NCBI GenBank assembly: GCA_017621075.1
Contig: JAGATV010000052.1
Span: 26,138 to 90,137 of the forward strand
DNA length: 64,000 bases
Source: Lachnospiraceae bacterium
GTDB lineage: Bacteria; Bacillota; Clostridia; Lachnospirales; Lachnospiraceae
Direction of reading: 5' to 3'
Shown here: positions 63,213 to 64,000 of the stretch, in pieces
Layout of the letters: each line of letters starts with the position of its first letter
Position numbering within the stretch: the stretch's first letter is position 1
Position numbers and translations under genes: made by a program
Notes under the pieces: model-generated
Seen by the model: the letters and a program-made list of their open reading frames with translations, nothing else
What the model was told of the DNA's origin: nothing
Database searches by the model: none

Positions 63213-63240
63213 GGAATTTGCAAGTCAAGGATAATTTGCC

Positions 63241-63275
63241 AAAAAAGGTATCTAAATTTCAGATACCTTTTTTGT
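63241..63275. terminator. Strong terminator after the aminotransferase gene
   Basis: AAAAAAGGTATCT (63241-63253) pairs with AGATACCTTTTTT (63261-63273), with a T run on either strand. Confidence 0.9.
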
Positions 63276-63298
63276 TTATTTTTCAGGGGCATCTTTCA

Positions 63299-63327
63299 TT
63301 GACAAGCCATGGAAACTTTCATATACT
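63299..63327 (+). promoter_or_regulatory. Promoter of nrdD
   Basis: TTGACA (63299-63304), a 17-base spacer and TATACT (63322-63327). Transcription should start near 63334. Confidence 0.85.
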
Positions 63328-63340
63328 GTTAATTGATAGG

Positions 63341-63384
63341 CACAATATATTGCTTAAAAACAAAAAATAACACCATATATGGTG
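63341..63384 (+). promoter_or_regulatory. Paired NrdR boxes controlling nrdD
   Basis: Two AT-rich palindromes, CACAATATATTGCT (63341-63354) and CACCATATATGGTG (63371-63384), resemble the NrdR box (acaCwATATwGtgt-like). Their centres are 30 bases apart, about three helical turns, as is usual for paired boxes. They lie after the -10 element, so NrdR would block early elongation. Confidence 0.8.
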
Positions 63385-63414
63385 GAACGATTATTTATGA
63401 AGGGAAGGAAGCCG

Positions 63415-64000
63415 ATGAGCAGTAATTTTGAACAGGTAGATGGGGATGCGGTAGATTACGGCATGGAATATAAGCCCGCCAAGACGGTTTATGTCATCAA
63501 AAAGGACGGCAGCAAGGAGGCTTTCAATGTACAGAAAGTCATCAGCGCCGTGGGCAAGAGCGCGTACAGGGCACTGACCAAATTTACCGATGAGGAGAAA
63601 CGCCATATCTGCCAGTATGTGGTAGACAAGGTCAATGAACTGGATACCCAGGAGATCCCTATCTCCATCATGCACAATATTGTTGAGAGCGCACTGGAGC
63701 AGGTAAAGCCCATTGTGGCAAAGAGTTACCGGGATTACCGCAATTACAAGCAGGACTTCGTGCGCATGCTGGATGATGTGTACAAAAAGAGCCAGTCCAT
63801 CATGTATATCGGGGACAAGGAGAATGCCAATACCGACTCTGCCCTAGTATCCACCAAGCGCAGTCTGATCTTCAACCAGTTGAACAAAGAGCTGTACCAG
63901 AAATTCTTCATGACCACCGAGGAGATCCAGGCATGCAGGGATGGCTATATCTATGTCCATGATATGTCTGCCAGAAGAGATACCATGAACTGCTGTCTGT
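63415..64000 (+). CDS. nrdD: Anaerobic ribonucleoside-triphosphate reductase, N-terminal part (runs off the window)
   Basis: The first 195 residues of a class III reductase that makes dNTPs without oxygen. An ATP-cone allosteric domain covers about 22-115 (V-I-K-K-D-G-S-K-E-A-F). Then come the family sequence S-Y-R-D-Y-R-N-Y-K and the start of the catalytic barrel (G-Y-I-Y-V-H-D-M-S-A-R-R). ATG 63415 has GGAAGGAAG upstream; ATG 63397 is a weaker alternative. The glycyl-radical end lies outside the window. Confidence 0.94.
   Translation, partial: MSSNFEQVDGDAVDYGMEYKPAKTVYVIKKDGSKEAFNVQKVISAVGKSAYRALTKFTDEEKRHICQYVVDKVNELDTQEIPISIMHNIVESALEQVKPIVAKSYRDYRNYKQDFVRMLDDVYKKSQSIMYIGDKENANTDSALVSTKRSLIFNQLNKELYQKFFMTTEEIQACRDGYIYVHDMSARRDTMNCCL

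Noticed and set aside
1-64000. CRISPR arrays, tRNA or rRNA genes, IS elements, prophage or att sites
   Set aside because: No repeat-spacer pattern, cloverleaf, transposase, integrase or duplicated att-like ends were seen on reading both strands.

Overview
The window looks like a chromosomal core segment from a strictly anaerobic, spore-forming Firmicute of the Lachnospiraceae type (Clostridia). The reasons are: mid-range GC; strong AGGAGG-type ribosome binding sites; the conserved blocks plsX-acpP-rnc-smc-ftsY and ylxM-ffh-rpsP-khpA-rimM-trmD-rplS; T-box leaders on amino-acid and tRNA-synthetase genes; spoIVA; and an oxygen-independent class III ribonucleotide reductase (nrdD) at the right edge. 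Almost every base is coding and most genes lie on the + strand. I see no rRNA, tRNA, CRISPR array, phage, IS element or large repeat.

Layout. 1-4.7 kb: the end of an unidentified gene, a two-component system with an extra anchored protein, and a fused cell-wall amidase/deacetylase. 4.7-11.6 kb: a complete trpEGDCFBA operon behind a tryptophan T-box. 11.6-23.2 kb: yceD-rpmF, plsX, acpP, rnc, smc, ftsY, a threonine deaminase, a YitT protein, ylxM and ffh. 23.3-32.7 kb: rpsP, khpA, rimM, trmD fused to an acetyltransferase-like domain, rplS, two signal peptidases flanking rbgA, rnhB, a FliK-like/FlhB-like pair, yraN and pgeF. 32.7-36.2 kb: a second two-component system with a very large kinase. 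36.2-44.1 kb: prs (-), a PDZ/radical SAM DUF512 protein, der, plsY, gpsA, and metF with a DUF4272 gene (-). 44.2-53.9 kb: a MoxR ATPase/VWA pair, T-box-controlled tyrS, a double-sensor EAL protein, spoIVA and a membrane glycosyltransferase-like protein (-). 54-58.1 kb: a nucleoside salvage cluster (purine nucleoside phosphorylase, cytidine deaminase, amidohydrolase, NCS2 permease). 58.2-64 kb: a membrane-anchored MutS homologue, a 51-residue membrane peptide, a HAD phosphatase, a WYL regulator, an aminotransferase and the start of nrdD behind paired NrdR boxes.

The most striking observation is an in-frame TGA in ffh, the essential SRP GTPase gene. It replaces the Gly of the conserved D-A-M-T-G-Q-D motif, while the reading frame and protein sequence remain intact on both sides. 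UGA is clearly a normal stop elsewhere in the window, so this is a base-call error, a real lesion or a readthrough site. Other points of interest are the TrmD-GNAT fusion, the amidase-deacetylase fusion, the orphan FliK/FlhB-like pair, the anchored MutS, the MoxR/VWA pair with an altered MIDAS, two intergenic regions where divergent promoters overlap, and NrdR boxes placed downstream of the nrdD promoter. I did not find a clear new multigene defence or biosynthetic system; the region is mostly conserved housekeeping.
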